From: Cyclobacteriaceae bacterium
GTDB lineage: Bacteria > Bacteroidota > Bacteroidia > Cytophagales > Cyclobacteriaceae
Length of the DNA stretch: 64,000 bases
Direction of reading: 5' to 3'
NCBI GenBank assembly: GCA_028278225.1
Contig: JANQEU010000020.1
Coordinates: 1 to 64,000 of the forward strand
Shown: positions 1 through 9,082 of the stretch, one piece after another
Layout of the letters: every line of letters begins with the position of its first letter
Numbering within the stretch: the stretch's first letter is position 1
The notes under the pieces: generated by a model
The model's database searches: none
What the model was told of the DNA's origin: nothing
Seen by the model: the letters and a program-made list of their open reading frames with translations, nothing else
Position numbers and translations under genes: made by a program

Positions 1-44
1 CCTTTCTCAGAGGGTCATTTGCGGTGATTTGGGGATGGAATGGC

Positions 45-76
45 CCGTGGAGTCTTCTATTGAAAAGATTCCACGG
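45..76. repeat. Near-perfect inverted repeat (12-bp arms)
   Basis: Positions 45-56 and 65-76 are inverted copies of a 12-base arm with one mismatch, separated by an 8-base loop. A pyrimidine-rich stretch follows, but there is no T-run typical of an intrinsic terminator. No gene is visible on either side within the window, so it could be the terminator of a gene lying left of position 1 or a REP-like dispersed palindrome. I saw no second copy in this window. Confidence 0.5.
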
Positions 77-486
77 CTTTCCTCCGCTCACTCCTTCCCC
101 TGGAAGCCTCTGAAATAGGGTTTTGCTGTTTTTCGGAAATTTTATTGGGACAAATGATTTTGAGTTCATAGGGATTTTCAGTTGAATAGAAGGTATTGAA
201 ATTGGGTTATACGCTAAATTGAATTGGGTTTCTCATTTTGTCAGGGCCATATCTCAGTAAGTCCGGATACCTCCGAGAAACTCATGATTATTATCATAAT
301 CCGTTCCGGTATATAGCACTGAATTTCTCTTGTCCATACCCTATTTTGCGCCCCACAATTGTTTTCGCTTCAAATAGAGTTCTGGTGTGAAAACCTTACC
401 AGTCGGGGCAGGAATTTGAACTGGCAAAATGAATCTGACTCTATGCTGATATCAGTTTCTGTTGAAAAAAATCAATCAATAGAATC
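77..486. other. Non-coding stretch upstream of the first gene
   Basis: No credible reading frame, RNA gene or known motif was found here. It presumably carries the promoter and leader of the operon that starts at 487. It is somewhat AT-richer than the genes that follow. Confidence 0.5.
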
Positions 487-969
487 ATGACTTTTATGAA
501 GAAAACTTTCGGACCTTATCCACTGGGTATTTGGATCGCGTTGATAGCTTTACTCTTATCGTTTCTCGGTTGGCTGATGCAGGCGTATTCCCTGATCAAT
601 TGGGAGGAGGCCGTGAAATTAGGGTTGCAAAACGGCAGTTTCCGGGGAGATGAGATTGAACAGGCGCTGGCAACCAAGGAGAGAGGGGAGGCTATTGCCG
701 ATTTAATCTGGCCATTGCCAATTGCAATTATAGCTCTGGTTGGATTACTCGGAAGGAAATTATATGGTCTTATTGCTGCCATGATGGAGTTTGGGATCTG
801 TGTATACTTTCCCTTATTCTATCTCTTTCAATTATGGGATACCTATATTTCGACAGCGATCGGTGCAGTTATTCTCTGGGGGATTCCATCTGTATTGGGC
901 ATTATCGGCTTGTGGATTAATCGCGGCTATTTTAAGGAGACGGCTATTGTAGAAGGAGGTGAAAAATGA
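487..969 (+). CDS. Small membrane protein of unknown function
   Basis: This 160-residue protein has about four hydrophobic segments (roughly residues 13-33, 70-90, 93-115 and 122-144). A hydrophilic loop rich in Glu, Lys and Arg lies between the first two. I do not recognise the family. The start ATG at 487 is followed four codons later by another ATG (499), which would give the commoner N-terminus MKKTFGPY; either may be used. The stop overlaps the next start as ATGA, so the two membrane proteins are translationally coupled and probably act together. No signal peptide cleavage site or catalytic motif is visible. Confidence 0.75.
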   Translation: MTFMKKTFGPYPLGIWIALIALLLSFLGWLMQAYSLINWEEAVKLGLQNGSFRGDEIEQALATKERGEAIADLIWPLPIAIIALVGLLGRKLYGLIAAMMEFGICVYFPLFYLFQLWDTYISTAIGAVILWGIPSVLGIIGLWINRGYFKETAIVEGGEK

Positions 970-1418
970 TAGCGCCTTCGATCATAGCCTGGATTCTTGC
1001 GGTTTTTGGCGGCCTCATTTTCCTTGTTCTCATGCTGGTAAACCTATTGTTACTTCTTAGTCCGGATAGTCAGCGAACCAGGGATATTTTCATCGGAAAA
1101 GACCAGGACTGGCGGGATAGAACACACTTCAAGTCGGCATACGCTTTTGCATGGGGGGACGTGCTGATCATTTTTCCCCTGATAGTTGCCGGAAATATCG
1201 GTGTCTTATCAGGACAACCATGGGGGTACATAACATGGATCGTGCTTGGAGCGATTTCTATTTATTTCAGTATTGTATTCTGGTTCCTTGAAAAAGAATA
1301 TACCTATCCGTCAAACGGGCCATTGGCATACTACACTTATATCTGGGGTTTTTACCTGTACTGGGGTGTTGGGGCTGTGATCTATTCTATGTTTAAGATT
1401 TACCGGTTTATGAATTAG
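966..1418 (+). CDS. Small membrane protein of unknown function
   Basis: This 150-residue protein has about four membrane segments (approximately residues 5-30, 60-80, 86-106 and 120-142). The loop around residues 35-50 is charged (GKDQDWRDRTHF). The gene overlaps its upstream neighbour by four bases and its stop overlaps the following GTG start (TAGTG). It therefore sits in the middle of a tight three-gene operon with another small membrane protein and an exported protein. No family could be assigned. The organisation suggests an inner-membrane pair serving an envelope protein, which is inference only. Confidence 0.75.
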   Translation: MIAPSIIAWILAVFGGLIFLVLMLVNLLLLLSPDSQRTRDIFIGKDQDWRDRTHFKSAYAFAWGDVLIIFPLIVAGNIGVLSGQPWGYITWIVLGAISIYFSIVFWFLEKEYTYPSNGPLAYYTYIWGFYLYWGVGAVIYSMFKIYRFMN

Positions 1419-2062
1419 TGAAAGCAGTGAACTTGAAAAAAATTCTATTAACAACAATCTTTGCCTTGTCTCTGACCCTGGCATTTAACCAGGAATTAAC
1501 CCATCAGGATTCCGTATCGGTACAATTGGAAAAGAGTGATATCAATTGGCGACACTTCATCGGAAGCTCACTTTTCCTCCTGGGCAATTTGGATACAAAA
1601 GAACCCCCTGTATACATTCAATTGAATTACGGATATCGGCTAAGCAGGAAAGACCTGATTATTGTCGAAGCGATCACCTGGACGTACTACGAACCTTTGG
1701 GTATCCCATATGGGTCATCCGGTGATCCATACCCCGGAAAGATCAGGGCCTATGGCATCGGTGCAGGTTATCAGCACTTCTATTGGAAGAACCTTTATTC
1801 AACGGTCCAGGCAACTCCGTTTCTTCAGCAGTTTTTTGATTCAGGAGATGAAAAGATCCAAAAAGGATTTCAATTATGGTGTCAGCTTCGAATCGGTTAC
1901 CGCTTTGAATTCTTGCGGGAGCGCTGGTTCCTTGAGCCCTCATTCGTCTGCAACTATTGGCCTGTTAACACGAACTTTCCGGAATCTTTTGACGAAATTG
2001 AAAGTGAATGGCCAAACTATTTCCTGTTTGAACCCGGACTTCATTTCGGCTTTAAGTTTTGA
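1418..2062 (+). CDS. Exported protein, probably an outer-membrane beta-barrel
   Basis: This 214-residue protein starts at a GTG inside the stop of the preceding gene. The N-terminus is a typical signal peptide: Lys-rich start, then a hydrophobic stretch to about residue 23. The rest alternates aromatic and polar residues (for example YIQLNYGYRLS, IRAYGIGAGYQHFY, QLRIGYRFEF) and ends in FLFEPGLHFGFKF with a terminal Phe. That is the pattern of outer-membrane beta-barrels of Bacteroidota. No ATG lies near the start, so GTG with translational coupling is the best choice. The ligand or role is unknown. Confidence 0.75.
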   Translation: MKAVNLKKILLTTIFALSLTLAFNQELTHQDSVSVQLEKSDINWRHFIGSSLFLLGNLDTKEPPVYIQLNYGYRLSRKDLIIVEAITWTYYEPLGIPYGSSGDPYPGKIRAYGIGAGYQHFYWKNLYSTVQATPFLQQFFDSGDEKIQKGFQLWCQLRIGYRFEFLRERWFLEPSFVCNYWPVNTNFPESFDEIESEWPNYFLFEPGLHFGFKF

Positions 2063-2204
2063 ATGGTTTGCACATAGTAAAGCATCGGGAGGCTGATTTG
2101 GTGATCTGCACAAGAGATTTAATTACTCCTGATCGATGTTTATGGTATAAAATGATATTCCTTATCTTAATGATCCTGTATTAGTTGATTTGTCATTTAA
2201 CAAA

Positions 2205-2522
2205 ATGGACCATAAAGAATCATATCTGGCAGTTGATCCCGACTTTATTGAAATCCTTCATGAAATGGTTTCCTTACGGAAATCCGGCAAGGTCCATTTC
2301 TTTAATGCTAAAGGAGAACTGGATGATGCGGAAGGAGTAATGAATTCTACTGTAAAAGAAACTGCCGGTGAGTTCCTGTGTCTGTCTTCAAATCAAAGAA
2401 TTCGAATTGACAGGATCATCACAGTTCTCGGCCGTCCTGGTCCCGCATATGACGAGTACGACGCGTATGCGAATGCATGCCTTAATTGTTCCGATGAGGG
2501 TCAATTCTATTCGCTGGAATAA
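2205..2522 (+). CDS. Small protein resembling Rho-binding antiterminator (Rof)
   Basis: The protein has 105 residues from the ATG at 2205; an upstream TTG at 2190 in the same frame is a weaker start. Residues around 10-75 follow the layout I know for the ROF family: an N-terminal helix (DPDFIEILHEMVSLRKSG), then beta strands ending in FLCLSSNQRIRIDRIITVLG. That ending resembles the family's conserved 'E(Y/F)L.L..G..IRLDRI.SV.G' segment. Rof proteins bind transcription terminator Rho and inhibit it. The C-terminal tail of about 25 residues, acidic with two Cys, is extra. Membership is inferred from the motif only. Confidence 0.5.
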   Translation: MDHKESYLAVDPDFIEILHEMVSLRKSGKVHFFNAKGELDDAEGVMNSTVKETAGEFLCLSSNQRIRIDRIITVLGRPGPAYDEYDAYANACLNCSDEGQFYSLE

Positions 2523-2584
2523 GTTTTGTCCGCACACTACCATTGAGATCAATGAACGATTCGTCATGACAGACCGAGTGTGGG

Positions 2585-3265
2585 TTACAGAGCTATTGAT
2601 AAGCCAAGACGTGCATCAAAAAACCGTGGTATTATCTTATGTTTATTTTCCCTATTTCTCTTTTGCCTTTCGGGGACTTGAGGATTGTCAATGTATGTCG
2701 AGATCCACTGCGATCGAGTTAAGTGAAATGGAAAATTGACCTCCACATTAACCCGATTTGCCAATCTGTATGAAACCCTTGGAACCAAAGATATCAATAA
2801 ATCAAAAGTCCTGGTGGATCGATCGAAAGACCCTGCCCTGGGTTCGAGAACAGTATAATCAAAACCCGGTCTGGCAGCCAGTGACATTGCCGGTCTTACT
2901 CTGGAATTGGGGTTTGCAAGTAGTAATCCAAACTCATACCTCAAGGCTACATTAAATCCCTTTGTTTCATAACCTGAAGAAACATATATCGATGAATCGG
3001 ACCTGATGTTTCTTTGGGTTTCACCTTCTGAAATAAGGGAGATATTACTTAACTCAAATTCCTGGAACCACCTTCCCTTTAATTTTTGATTTAGAGCAAT
3101 TGTGATCCTCCCAAAGCTGGATTCATTATGATCGTACAGCATTTTGGAAGTAGATTCATGGTGATAATTGGTGTATAATTTCAAATGAGTTCTCTTTTCC
3201 TGTGCTTGACTGAAATAGCCTGACAACATCAGGATTGCGATCAGTGGGAAATGGAATTTTTGCAT
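2585..3265 (-). CDS. Putative outer-membrane beta-barrel protein
   Basis: This 226-residue protein has a clear signal peptide (residues 1-21, hydrophobic core then SQAQ). It continues with alternating amphipathic strands, such as HLKLYTNYHHES, FNVALRYEFGLLL and VSYRLANRVNVEVNFPFHL, and ends with FFDARLGLSIAL. This is the typical look of a Bacteroidota OmpW/PorT-like small barrel. It is transcribed alone, convergent with the Rof-like gene, with about 60 bases between the stops. Function unknown. Confidence 0.75.
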   Translation of the reverse strand: MQKFHFPLIAILMLSGYFSQAQEKRTHLKLYTNYHHESTSKMLYDHNESSFGRITIALNQKLKGRWFQEFELSNISLISEGETQRNIRSDSSIYVSSGYETKGFNVALRYEFGLLLANPNSRVRPAMSLAARPGFDYTVLEPRAGSFDRSTRTFDLLISLVPRVSYRLANRVNVEVNFPFHLTRSQWISTYIDNPQVPERQKRNRENKHKIIPRFFDARLGLSIAL

Positions 3266-3574
3266 GGAGCGGCAAGGTTTAAAGAACGTAATCTAATCAA
3301 TGTGCTCTTTATCTTAATGTAATACACAGAGGTTCAATTGTGATGGCTGGTAACCATAGTTGTCAGAAATATACGTGACGGTAAAAAGCGGTAATCATGT
3401 TAACACCTGTTCAACTTTTTTGGATGATGGATAATATTGCTGTAAAATTCAGTAACTAAATCCATCAGGGTAAGTATTACCTTGGACAAACTGATTTTTG
3501 TCACATGGGGCAGCCTATTGTGTTTCAGGTTGTCTTATTAATAGCTATCAGAGGTCAAACAACTCAAAAGAATT
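3266..3574. other. Divergent intergenic region (309 bases)
   Basis: The stretch lies between the start of the minus-strand barrel gene (3265) and the plus-strand permease (3575), so it should hold both promoters. I found no exact TTTG-N19-21-TAnnTTTG promoter pair, no gene and no strong hairpin. Confidence 0.4.
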
Positions 3575-5977
3575 ATGCTCAAGAATTTCATCAAAATAGC
3601 CCTCAGGAATATCCTGAAACATAAAGGATTTTCTTTCATAAACATTGTTGGTCTGGCCGTTGGGATCGCGTCCAGTATCCTGATCCTTTTGTTCGTCTCA
3701 TACGAACTCGGTTATGACAAGTTCCACGAGAAATCAGACAGGATCTATCGTCTGGCTGTCAGGGCCAGAGTCGGTGATACACCCATAAATCAGACCTTTT
3801 CCTCAGCAATTACTTTCCGGAAACTACTCGAGGATTTTCCTGAAATCGAGAATGGAGTTAAAATATCCGGCAATGACAGGACCCCGGTGATTTTAGAGGA
3901 CAAGACATTCTACGAAACGGGGATACTGGAGGTAGATTCCACCTTTTTTGAGATTTTCTCAATTCCAATGATTCATGGTGAGCCTGATCATGCATTATCG
4001 CAACCAAACACCATGGTGATCACCAGGAGTACTGCAATGAAATATTTCGGCAAATCAGATGCCATCGGAGAAGTCCTGCAAATTGGTTATTCATCAGGCA
4101 CCAGGAGATTTGAGATCACCGGCGTTTGCGAAGATGTACCGGCCCAATCACATTTCCATTTTGACTTTTTGGTGTCGCTGGTCTCCTTCCCGGATTTCAT
4201 AGGTAATACCGGATGGACGGCAAATAACTTCATTTCATACCTGCTGTTGAAAGAAGGGACTTCAAAAGCCTTGCTGGAGGAAAAACTAAAAGAATTTACC
4301 AGGAAATACATGGGGGGCGACAGCTTTGATGCCTGGGTGGCTAAAGGGAATTTCTGGGAATACTACTTGCAGCCCATTGAGTCTATCCACCTGGAATCTC
4401 AACTCAATGGAGAGTTTGAGCCTAATGGCAATAAAACCTATGTATACATATTTTTCATTATCAGTGTATTCATCATGGTTATTGCCTGTATCAACTTCAT
4501 GAATCTGGCAACAGCTAAATCCTCCGTTCGTGCGAGAGAAGTGGGCATGAGAAAAGTGCTCGGAGCCGGACGCAGAAACCTCATATTTCAGTTTCTCAGT
4601 GAATCAATCATCTTAAGTTTAATGGCATGTGTTATAGCACTCGGGATAGTTCACCTGGTACTGCCGGCTTATGGAAACTTTGTAAGCAGGCCATTGGAGA
4701 TTGACTACACGGGGGAGCCATTGCTTATTCCGGTTTTCATTGGATTCGGTTTGGTGGTTGGAATCTTTGCCGGTTCATATCCGGCGTTTCACCTGTCTTC
4801 ATTTAAATCTTTAAAGGCGTTAAGGGGTAATAGCTTTAGCTCAAAAAGCGGTTCATCACTACGAACAATCCTCGTAGTTTTTCAATTTTCCATCTCCATT
4901 TTTCTTATCGTCGGGACATTGATCGTTTACCAGCAACTGGAGTATTTCCAAAATAAAGATCTGGGTTTTGATAAAGAACAAGTCCTGGTACTTAGCAATC
5001 CCGGGGCCATTGATAATAATTTACAGGCTTTCAAAGATGAACTCAGAACGCATAGTTCAATTTTACAGGTTTCCGGCTCTAATATGCTGCCAGGAACTTC
5101 ATTTTCAAATATTGGATTCGGAGCTGAGGGGGTTGAAGCTTATACGCTCAATATCGGAATTTGTGATTACGATTTTGCCGATCTGTTAAAACTCGAACTG
5201 GTCTCGGGCAGGTTCTTTTCACGTGAGATGGCGACGGATTTCAATGCCGTTGTTTTAAATGAAAAGGCAGTGGAATTACTGGGCTGGGAGGATCCTATCG
5301 GAAAGAAGATCAATAACTGGGGTAACAACAGGGGTGAGTTTAACATAATAGGTGTTATGAAGGATTTTCACTATGAATCCATGCACCAGGAGATCAGACC
5401 AATGGGGTTATTTCTTGAAGGAGGTTATTATAAAAGAGTACAGTCTTATATACCGGTTCGGCTAAACACTTCCAATATCTCGGAAACAATTGCATATATC
5501 GAAGGTGTTTGGAGCGAATTTGCGCCAAAGAAACCATTCGAATACACATTTCTCGATAAGGACTTTGAAGCATTATTCCAAAATGAAAGACAAACGAGGC
5601 AGATTTTCACCATTTTCTCGATTCTCGCGATCTTCATTGCCTGCCTGGGACTGGCCGGGTTGTCATCATTTACAGCTGAAAGGAGAACCAAGGAAATAGG
5701 AATACGAAAAGTATTTGGAAGTTCCGTTTCACAGATCATGGGACTGATCAATAAACAGTTCCTGAAATGGATAGCCATATCTATCCTGATCGCCTGGCCG
5801 TTGACGTGGTATCTGATGAGCGGATGGCTGGAGAACTTCGCCTATCGCATTCAATTGCAGTGGTGGATGTTCGTGATTCCGGCCTTTATGGCCATCATAA
5901 TTTCTTCCGTAGTGGTCAGCGCATTAACGGTCCGGGTGGCGTACAAAAACCCCATAGAGTCACTGAGGTATGAATAA
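3575..5977 (+). CDS. MacB/FtsX-type ABC transporter permease
   Basis: This 800-residue permease has the double MacB/FtsX layout. There is a transmembrane segment at about 20-42, a periplasmic MacB-like core domain to about 250 and an FtsX membrane bundle at about 285-405. A second transmembrane/periplasmic unit runs from about 430 to 640 and a final FtsX bundle from about 675 to 790. The N-terminus (LRNILKHKGFSFINIVGLAVG) and the two FtsX signatures (AREVGMRKVLGA and TKEIGIRKVFGS) are hallmarks. Such proteins pair with a separate ATPase in lipoprotein or peptide export or envelope stress. No ATPase gene is adjacent, so it is an orphan permease as is common in this phylum. Substrate unknown. 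Confidence 0.9.
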   Translation: MLKNFIKIALRNILKHKGFSFINIVGLAVGIASSILILLFVSYELGYDKFHEKSDRIYRLAVRARVGDTPINQTFSSAITFRKLLEDFPEIENGVKISGNDRTPVILEDKTFYETGILEVDSTFFEIFSIPMIHGEPDHALSQPNTMVITRSTAMKYFGKSDAIGEVLQIGYSSGTRRFEITGVCEDVPAQSHFHFDFLVSLVSFPDFIGNTGWTANNFISYLLLKEGTSKALLEEKLKEFTRKYMGGDSFDAWVAKGNFWEYYLQPIESIHLESQLNGEFEPNGNKTYVYIFFIISVFIMVIACINFMNLATAKSSVRAREVGMRKVLGAGRRNLIFQFLSESIILSLMACVIALGIVHLVLPAYGNFVSRPLEIDYTGEPLLIPVFIGFGLVVGIFAGSYPAFHLSSFKSLKALRGNSFSSKSGSSLRTILVVFQFSISIFLIVGTLIVYQQLEYFQNKDLGFDKEQVLVLSNPGAIDNNLQAFKDELRTHSSILQVSGSNMLPGTSFSNIGFGAEGVEAYTLNIGICDYDFADLLKLELVSGRFFSREMATDFNAVVLNEKAVELLGWEDPIGKKINNWGNNRGEFNIIGVMKDFHYESMHQEIRPMGLFLEGGYYKRVQSYIPVRLNTSNISETIAYIEGVWSEFAPKKPFEYTFLDKDFEALFQNERQTRQIFTIFSILAIFIACLGLAGLSSFTAERRTKEIGIRKVFGSSVSQIMGLINKQFLKWIAISILIAWPLTWYLMSGWLENFAYRIQLQWWMFVIPAFMAIIISSVVVSALTVRVAYKNPIESLRYE

Positions 5978-6179
5978 AATGTCATAGGATACCCAATTGT
6001 AACTTTCACATATGACCGCACCGATGATTACGGAAATGACGTCATCATCCCTTACTTCCAACAATTGGAAACAACCCGTTAAAACCGTACGAAGTAAGCC
6101 TTGAGGATGGATAATCAGGCGTTTTTCATAACGTTTGTTAAATAAGTCGGGCACGCTGCATCAGTTCTAAAATTGCTTC

Positions 6180-6187
6180 TATCTTTG
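6180..6187 (+). promoter_or_regulatory. Bacteroidota -7 box (TATCTTTG)
   Basis: TATCTTTG matches the TAnnTTTG -7 consensus of Bacteroidota housekeeping promoters and lies 22 bases before the ATG at 6210. No TTTG -33 element is found at the usual 19-21-base spacing, so this is a partial match. Confidence 0.4.
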
Positions 6188-6209
6188 CCGCTGAATTTTT
6201 TGAAGTAGA

Positions 6210-6911
6210 ATGAAGAAAGTATTTGGGATTCTATTGGGTTTTAGCCTGGCATTCGGAGTTTCCGGTCAATCTGTGGAACGACCGGTTCAGCCCAATATAC
6301 CGGGAGACATAATGATTGATTTTGGATTTAATTTCATGAATCAATTTCCTGAATTTCTTTCCTCGGATTTTTTCCCTTCGCGTTCCTTTGGAGTCTACTA
6401 TCAGCGGACCTTCAAAATTTTCGACTGGGCAACATTCAATCCTGCCATAGGAATTGGAAATGATCGTTTCGGATGGAGTGATGATTTGAACTTCATTCAG
6501 GACACCTCAAGGACATTCAGCTTTGACACAATAACAGGGATCAATCTCAGGAAGAATATGTTGATCTTTTCTTATCTGGAGATACCGGCGGAGTTAAGGT
6601 TTTACCCTACAAAAACCATTGACGGAGATGGTTTCTTTATAGGAGTAGGCGGGATGATCGGTGTGCGGATCAACGCCCATACAAAGATCAAGTACAAATT
6701 CGCAGGAGACATCAGGACCGAGAAGAACAGGTCTGGTTTCGGCCTGAACAACGTGCGATATGGAATAACGGGCCGGGTTGGGTGGAAACAATTCAACATC
6801 TTTTACAAGCATTATTTGTCTGACCTGTTTCAGAAAAGTCCGGAGCTGGATCCGTTTCCTGTCACTAATCCCTACATGTTTACGATCGGGATCAATTTCA
6901 CAGGCTTCTAG
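6210..6911 (+). CDS. PorT-like outer-membrane beta-barrel protein
   Basis: The protein has 233 residues with a signal peptide (1-19, ending VSGQ). The strand-rich body fits the 8-stranded barrel families (PorT / OMP_b-brl) of Bacteroidota: long amphipathic strands such as FLEIPAELRFYPTK-like and FFIGVGGMIGVRI, ending in NPYMFTIGINFTGF with a terminal Phe. PorT itself is a T9SS component, but many paralogues are not, and nothing here proves that role. The gene is preceded by a good -7 box and converges with the PAP2-like gene, overlapping its stop by four bases. Confidence 0.7.
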   Translation: MKKVFGILLGFSLAFGVSGQSVERPVQPNIPGDIMIDFGFNFMNQFPEFLSSDFFPSRSFGVYYQRTFKIFDWATFNPAIGIGNDRFGWSDDLNFIQDTSRTFSFDTITGINLRKNMLIFSYLEIPAELRFYPTKTIDGDGFFIGVGGMIGVRINAHTKIKYKFAGDIRTEKNRSGFGLNNVRYGITGRVGWKQFNIFYKHYLSDLFQKSPELDPFPVTNPYMFTIGINFTGF

Positions 6912-7513
6912 CTGAACACATAGAGGCCTGTAAAGCAATAGAAAAAGCCCAGGAAACTACCGGCCCAGATTTCTTTTGGACTGTGGAAGTTCAGATAAAG
7001 CCTTGAACTTGCTACTAATCCGGCGCAAATAACAGTTACTATCAACGGCACAATGAGCTCTAATCCGGAAAGCCTAATGGATAATGCTGTGATCAGTCCG
7101 CATATTCCCCATATAGCTGCTGCATGAATGCTGATTTTGAATCTCAGGGTGATCAGGAGCAGGAGAAAAATCAAAGAAGTACTGATGATCATCATGACAG
7201 AAAGAGGAGGCGTGATCATAAGCTTGGAGATGAACATATAAGTAGCAGCACAGTAAAACATGACTATCGATATAAAGGGAAGTATCCTTTCTTCTCTCCT
7301 TGTAAGTTCAAGGCTTGATACACGGGAAGTCATCTTCATAATTGAAATGCTCAGAACCGGAATCAGAAAAGTAGTAACAAATGTTGCCAGGATCAGTGTT
7401 GGAATAGATTCGGCAGCGACAGGATTAAACACTTCCGGTAAATAAAAATAAAATATCACCATCAGGTAAGTCGCCAGTAAAAGCGGATGCAGGACGAGAG
7501 AAATTGCTTTCAT
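6908..7513 (-). CDS. PAP2-like integral membrane protein
   Basis: The protein has 201 residues from the ATG at 7513; a GTG at 7525 adds four residues. It has about six hydrophobic segments. Near the C-terminus (about residues 170-185) is SRLYLNFHSPKEIWAGSFLG. This resembles motif 3 of PAP2 lipid phosphatases (SRxxxxxHxxxD), with Glu in place of the usual Asp. The first two PAP2 motifs are not obvious, so catalysis is doubtful. It lies immediately downstream of rpoN on the same strand, two to fifteen bases away, and is presumably cotranscribed with it. Confidence 0.65.
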   Translation of the reverse strand: MKAISLVLHPLLLATYLMVIFYFYLPEVFNPVAAESIPTLILATFVTTFLIPVLSISIMKMTSRVSSLELTRREERILPFISIVMFYCAATYMFISKLMITPPLSVMMIISTSLIFLLLLITLRFKISIHAAAIWGICGLITALSIRLSGLELIVPLIVTVICAGLVASSRLYLNFHSPKEIWAGSFLGFFYCFTGLYVFS

Positions 7514-7527
7514 CGGTAAAGTCACAC

Positions 7528-8964
7528 CTACAGTTCCTTTCTTAATCTTGCAACAGGGATCTGAAGTTGCTCACGATACTTGGCCACTGTTCTCCGTGCA
7601 ATATTATATCCGTGACCTTTCAGGAGTTTCTCAAGTTTGTCATCTGAGAATGGTTTCTTTTTATCTTCACCGTCGATGATCTCCTTCAATTTGTTTTTCA
7701 CCTCACGACTGCTGACATCTTCCCCACTCTCAGTGGCGATCCCTTCGGAGAAAAAATATTTGAGCGGAAAAATGCCAAACTCCGTCTGAATTGATTTACT
7801 GTTGGCCACCCTTGATACCGTAGAAATATCCATTCCGATCCGATCCGCAATGTCCTTGAGGATCATTGGCCTCAATTTACTTTCATCACCCTCCAGGAAA
7901 TATTCGTATTGGAAATCGATGATGGATTGCATCGTGTTGAGAAGTGTCTGCTGGCGCTGCTTTATAGCGTCAATGAACCACTTGGCCGAATCCAGTTTTT
8001 GCTTTATGAATGAGACCGTCTCCTTAAGCTTCTTGTCCTTTTTATTACTCTTGTCATAGGCGTTCAGCATTTCCGAATATGACCTGCTGACCCGTAATTC
8101 AGGTGCATTCCTGGAGTTCAGTGTAAGTTCAAGCTTACCGTTGTTATTAGCCAGTAGAAAATCCGGTATCAGATATTGTGTCTTAACAACCTCTTCACCC
8201 GTTCCACCGGGTTTCGGATTTAGTTTTGTGATCACGGATATTGCATCCCTGAGTACAGTCTCATCCTCAATGTGCAGACGTTTGGCGATCTTGTCATAGT
8301 GCTTCTTTGAGAACTCATTGAAGCAATAATCAATAACGTCGTAGGCAATTCTATTGATCTCATCCTCCGGATCTCTTCTTTCAAGTTGGAGGAGTAGACA
8401 TTCCTGGAGGTTTCTTGCACCAATTCCGGGGGGGTCAAAATTTTGAATTTTAAATAACAGATTTTCAAGCTCCTCTTCATCGGTTTCCATGCCAATGGAA
8501 AAAGCCAGGTCATTTACAATGGCACCCAATTCCCTTCTGATATATCCGTCCGAATCGATACTACCCAGCAGTTGTTTGCCCAACAATGTTTGCCTTTCAT
8601 CCAATTTCAGGTAGCCCAGCTGCTGAACCAGCTGCTCGTGCAAGGTTGACCCTACTGAAATGGGAAGTTCTTTGTCTTCTTCATCGGATCCGCCATCCCC
8701 CTGCATTTTGTATCCCGAATAGTCATCATGAAGATATTCCTCCAGGTTTGGCTCATCTCTTTCAAATTCTTCCTCAAATTCCTCTTCTGCCTCATATTCT
8801 TTGTCCTCCTCGGCTTTGCCTTCTTCCAGTGCCGGATTAGTTTCCAGCTCTTCTTCCACCCTCGTTTCCAGCTCTGCCGTGGGGACCTGCAACAGTTTAA
8901 TAAACTGTATTTGCTGCGGGGACAGCTTTTGTTGAAGCGTCTGTGTCAGGGTGAGTTTTTGCAT
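7528..8964 (-). CDS. rpoN: RNA polymerase sigma-54 factor RpoN
   Basis: This 478-residue sigma factor directs RNA polymerase to -24/-12 promoters that need AAA+ activators. Region I at the N-terminus is Gln/Leu-rich (LTQTLQQKLSPQQIQFIKLL) and interacts with activators. It is followed by a strongly acidic region II (about residues 45-95, many Glu/Asp), the core-binding domain, a helix-turn-helix around residues 355-375 (DIADRIGMDISTVSRV) and the diagnostic RpoN box ARRTVAKYRE at 456-465. Length and architecture are complete. A TAnnTTTG -7 box lies 18 bases upstream. No enhancer-binding activator gene is in the window. Confidence 0.97.
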   Translation of the reverse strand: MQKLTLTQTLQQKLSPQQIQFIKLLQVPTAELETRVEEELETNPALEEGKAEEDKEYEAEEEFEEEFERDEPNLEEYLHDDYSGYKMQGDGGSDEEDKELPISVGSTLHEQLVQQLGYLKLDERQTLLGKQLLGSIDSDGYIRRELGAIVNDLAFSIGMETDEEELENLLFKIQNFDPPGIGARNLQECLLLQLERRDPEDEINRIAYDVIDYCFNEFSKKHYDKIAKRLHIEDETVLRDAISVITKLNPKPGGTGEEVVKTQYLIPDFLLANNNGKLELTLNSRNAPELRVSRSYSEMLNAYDKSNKKDKKLKETVSFIKQKLDSAKWFIDAIKQRQQTLLNTMQSIIDFQYEYFLEGDESKLRPMILKDIADRIGMDISTVSRVANSKSIQTEFGIFPLKYFFSEGIATESGEDVSSREVKNKLKEIIDGEDKKKPFSDDKLEKLLKGHGYNIARRTVAKYREQLQIPVARLRKEL

Positions 8965-8981
8965 ACCTCAATTCAGGGTCA

Positions 8982-8989
8982 CAAAATTA
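8982..8989 (-). promoter_or_regulatory. -7 box upstream of rpoN (TAATTTTG)
   Basis: On the minus strand, TAATTTTG matches TAnnTTTG and lies 17 bases before the rpoN start. A matching TTTG at 19-21 bases upstream was not found. Confidence 0.35.
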
Positions 8990-9082
8990 TCTAAAATCTG
9001 CTATTCATTGATTAACACACCAATTTACCCTTTTTTTGCGGCTGGTTTTGCATGTACATGAAATAGTATAAAAGATTGGAAA

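Noticed and set aside
24-486. A partial gene entering from the left edge
   Set aside because: All frames are interrupted early and no family pattern is visible.
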